Assembly: GCA_040757655.1 (NCBI GenBank)
Contig: JBFLWV010000015.1
Location: forward strand, 1 to 7,223
Direction of reading: 5' to 3'
Source: 2-02-FULL-49-11 sp040757655
Lineage (GTDB): Bacteria > Patescibacteriota > Patescibacteriia > 2-02-FULL-49-11
DNA length: 7,223 nt
Shown here: positions 6,483 to 7,223 of the stretch, in pieces
Position numbering within the stretch: position 1 is the first letter of the stretch
How the letters are laid out: every line of letters begins with the position of its first letter
Program-made: the position numbers and the translations under genes
Notes under the pieces: model-generated
Database searches by the model: none
What the model was told of the DNA's origin: nothing
The model's input: only the letters and a program-made list of their open reading frames with translations

Positions 6483-6512
6483 AGTATATCCTTTTTCTTA
6501 CCAATGAGGCAA
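6483..6512 (-). promoter_or_regulatory. Candidate promoter of lysS, leaderless spacing
   Basis: On the minus strand TTGCCT (6512-6507, four of six to -35) is followed by an 18-base spacer and TATACT (6488-6483, five of six to -10). Seven bases separate the -10 from the lysS ATG at 6475, so transcription should begin at about the start codon. The greA-lysS gap (6476-6579) shows no terminator, so lysS may also be reached by readthrough from greA. Confidence 0.5.
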
Positions 6513-6579
6513 TAGAAATACCGCAATAATAAAATTACCCTCCAGGGAAGGGAATTGAACGATGGAGAGACGTATACTA

Positions 6580-7059
6580 TTAACGAACGCCTACGATGCG
6601 ATACATTACCGTACCTTTTGGCACTTGCACCTCAACTTCGTCACCCACCATGTGGCCGATAAATGCGCGGCCTAATGGTGATTCATTTGAGATGATCCCC
6701 ATCTTTGGATCAGCTTCTTGAGAACCGACAATGGTGAATTCAGTTTCTTTGCCTTCTGATGTCTTCACTTTAATATGTGACCCTACTTCCACCATGCCGC
6801 TCGACGGACGTTTGATAGCTGAAATGATTTCAGCGTTCTTCATAACACTCTCCAGCTCTACAATTCTTCCCTCAAGGAGCGCCTGTTCATTTTTCGCTTC
6901 AGTGTACTCCGCATTCTCAGACAAATCGCCCAGCTCTTTTGCCTGCTGGATGCGCCACGCCACTTCTTTCCGCTTTACGGATTTCAGCGTATGGAGCTCA
7001 TCCTTAAGTTTTTCGTATCCTTCTCGTGTGAGATAAGTGGTCTGATTATATCCTGGCAT
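6580..7059 (-). CDS. greA: Transcription elongation factor GreA
   Basis: 159 residues, the normal GreA length (158 in E. coli). It binds the secondary channel of RNA polymerase and stimulates cleavage of backtracked transcripts. The N-terminal antiparallel coiled coil (about 8-80) carries the tip motif GDLSENAEYTEAK (44-56), with D45 and E48 matching the acidic residues that coordinate the catalytic magnesium. The C-terminal FKBP-like domain (about 86-159) contains ISNESPLGRAFIGHMVGDEV, the family signature. No key residue is missing. No Shine-Dalgarno precedes the ATG; a TAGAAT lies six bases upstream. It is the first intact gene of the minus-strand set, and a transposase remnant ends only 60 bases upstream, so its promoter lies in or next to mobile-element DNA. 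Confidence 0.97.
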   Translation of the reverse strand: MPGYNQTTYLTREGYEKLKDELHTLKSVKRKEVAWRIQQAKELGDLSENAEYTEAKNEQALLEGRIVELESVMKNAEIISAIKRPSSGMVEVGSHIKVKTSEGKETEFTIVGSQEADPKMGIISNESPLGRAFIGHMVGDEVEVQVPKGTVMYRIVGVR

Positions 7060-7065
7060 ACTTTA

Positions 7066-7071
7066 ATTCTA
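7066..7071 (-). promoter_or_regulatory. Candidate -10 element of greA, leaderless spacing
   Basis: TAGAAT on the minus strand (7071-7066) is five of six to the -10 consensus and is followed by six bases (TAAAGT) and the greA ATG at 7059. No good -35 is visible at 16-18 bases; that place is taken by the GC-rich hairpin at 7074-7090. The call rests mainly on spacing that matches the other two promoters in the window. Confidence 0.4.
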
Positions 7072-7073
7072 AA

Positions 7074-7090
7074 CCCCCTGGTCGAGGGGG
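7074..7090. other. GC-rich hairpin between the transposase end and greA
   Basis: CCCCCT (7074-7079) pairs with AGGGGG (7085-7090) around a 5-base loop. On the minus strand it is followed by TTTA, a short T-run, so it could be a weak terminator for the transposase transcript. It also occupies the spacer and -35 zone of the greA promoter. It may instead lie at or near the end of the insertion sequence. These roles are inferences; only the stem is seen. Confidence 0.45.
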
Positions 7091-7119
7091 AATGAAGGAT
7101 CACACGCAATCTTACTGGA

Positions 7120-7223
7120 CTACCCATACAGCTTGGCTATCCTGAACAAGTGAAACTTCTTATCCCTGACCCCTCTGACTACGGTACGGAAATTCTTTAG
7201 TTTTGCGTTAAACGACTCTGCTG
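7120..7223 (-). CDS. C-terminal end of a transposase (ISAon1/ISL3-like), cut by the window edge
   Basis: A minus-strand frame enters from the right edge and stops at TAG (7120-7122), giving 33 residues. They read AESFNAKLKNF, then RTVVRGVRDKK, then FHLFRIAKLYG. This strongly resembles the C-terminus of ISAon1/ISL3-like DDE transposases (typically ESFNAKIKxFR, then RGVxDxxFFLFRLxKIYA). The assignment is from memory of the family motif, not a search. The catalytic DDE region, if present, lies outside the window, so I cannot tell whether the element is intact. The frame points towards greA, and the end of the insertion sequence should fall between here and the greA start. Confidence 0.6.
   Translation of the reverse strand, partial: AESFNAKLKNFRTVVRGVRDKKFHLFRIAKLYG

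Noticed and set aside
6731..7036. 101-residue + strand ORF
   Set aside because: It is antisense to greA, whose own frame is unmistakable.

Overview
The window looks like a chromosomal fragment of an uncultivated, small-genome bacterium. I infer Patescibacteria (CPR), most likely Parcubacteria-like. The grounds are short intergenic gaps, compact housekeeping genes, an almost complete lack of Shine-Dalgarno sequences in front of the genes, a monoderm-type FtsQ/DivIB, and family-typical but slightly divergent tRNA synthetases. UGA is used as a stop (end of serS) and no gene needs UGA read as glycine, so the standard bacterial code applies and the Gracilibacteria/Absconditabacteria code does not. 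The lineage is an inference from style, not from a marker gene.

Layout. Positions 1-173 hold no convincing gene but are full of palindromes, and end in a near-consensus sigma70 promoter. This drives a secreted coiled-coil M23 peptidase (174-1418, + strand). A 177-bp gap with a long-armed inverted repeat (1437-1547) separates it from a small secreted protein of unknown function (1596-1952), closed by a strong hairpin terminator (1976-2011). A 40-bp perfect tandem repeat (2067-2205), entered by a 14-bp inverted repeat, fills the gap between the convergent gene sets.

The rest lies on the minus strand and reads right to left: the tail of a transposase (7120-7223, cut by the window edge), greA (7059-6580), a 688-residue lysyl-tRNA synthetase fused to a complete C-terminal HD-superfamily hydrolase domain (6475-4409), serS (4401-3145, seven bases after lysS) and ftsQ (3106-2246, 38-bp gap). 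lysS-serS-ftsQ looks like one transcription unit linking tRNA charging to cell division. greA may be its first gene or a separate unit, because lysS has its own candidate promoter.

The most interesting points are the LysRS-HD fusion, in which an expected aspartate of the HD family appears as glutamate; three genes whose -10 element sits only 6-7 bases before the start codon, suggesting leaderless mRNAs; the identical 40-bp repeats whose arms can form alternative hairpins; and the transposase remnant directly upstream of greA.
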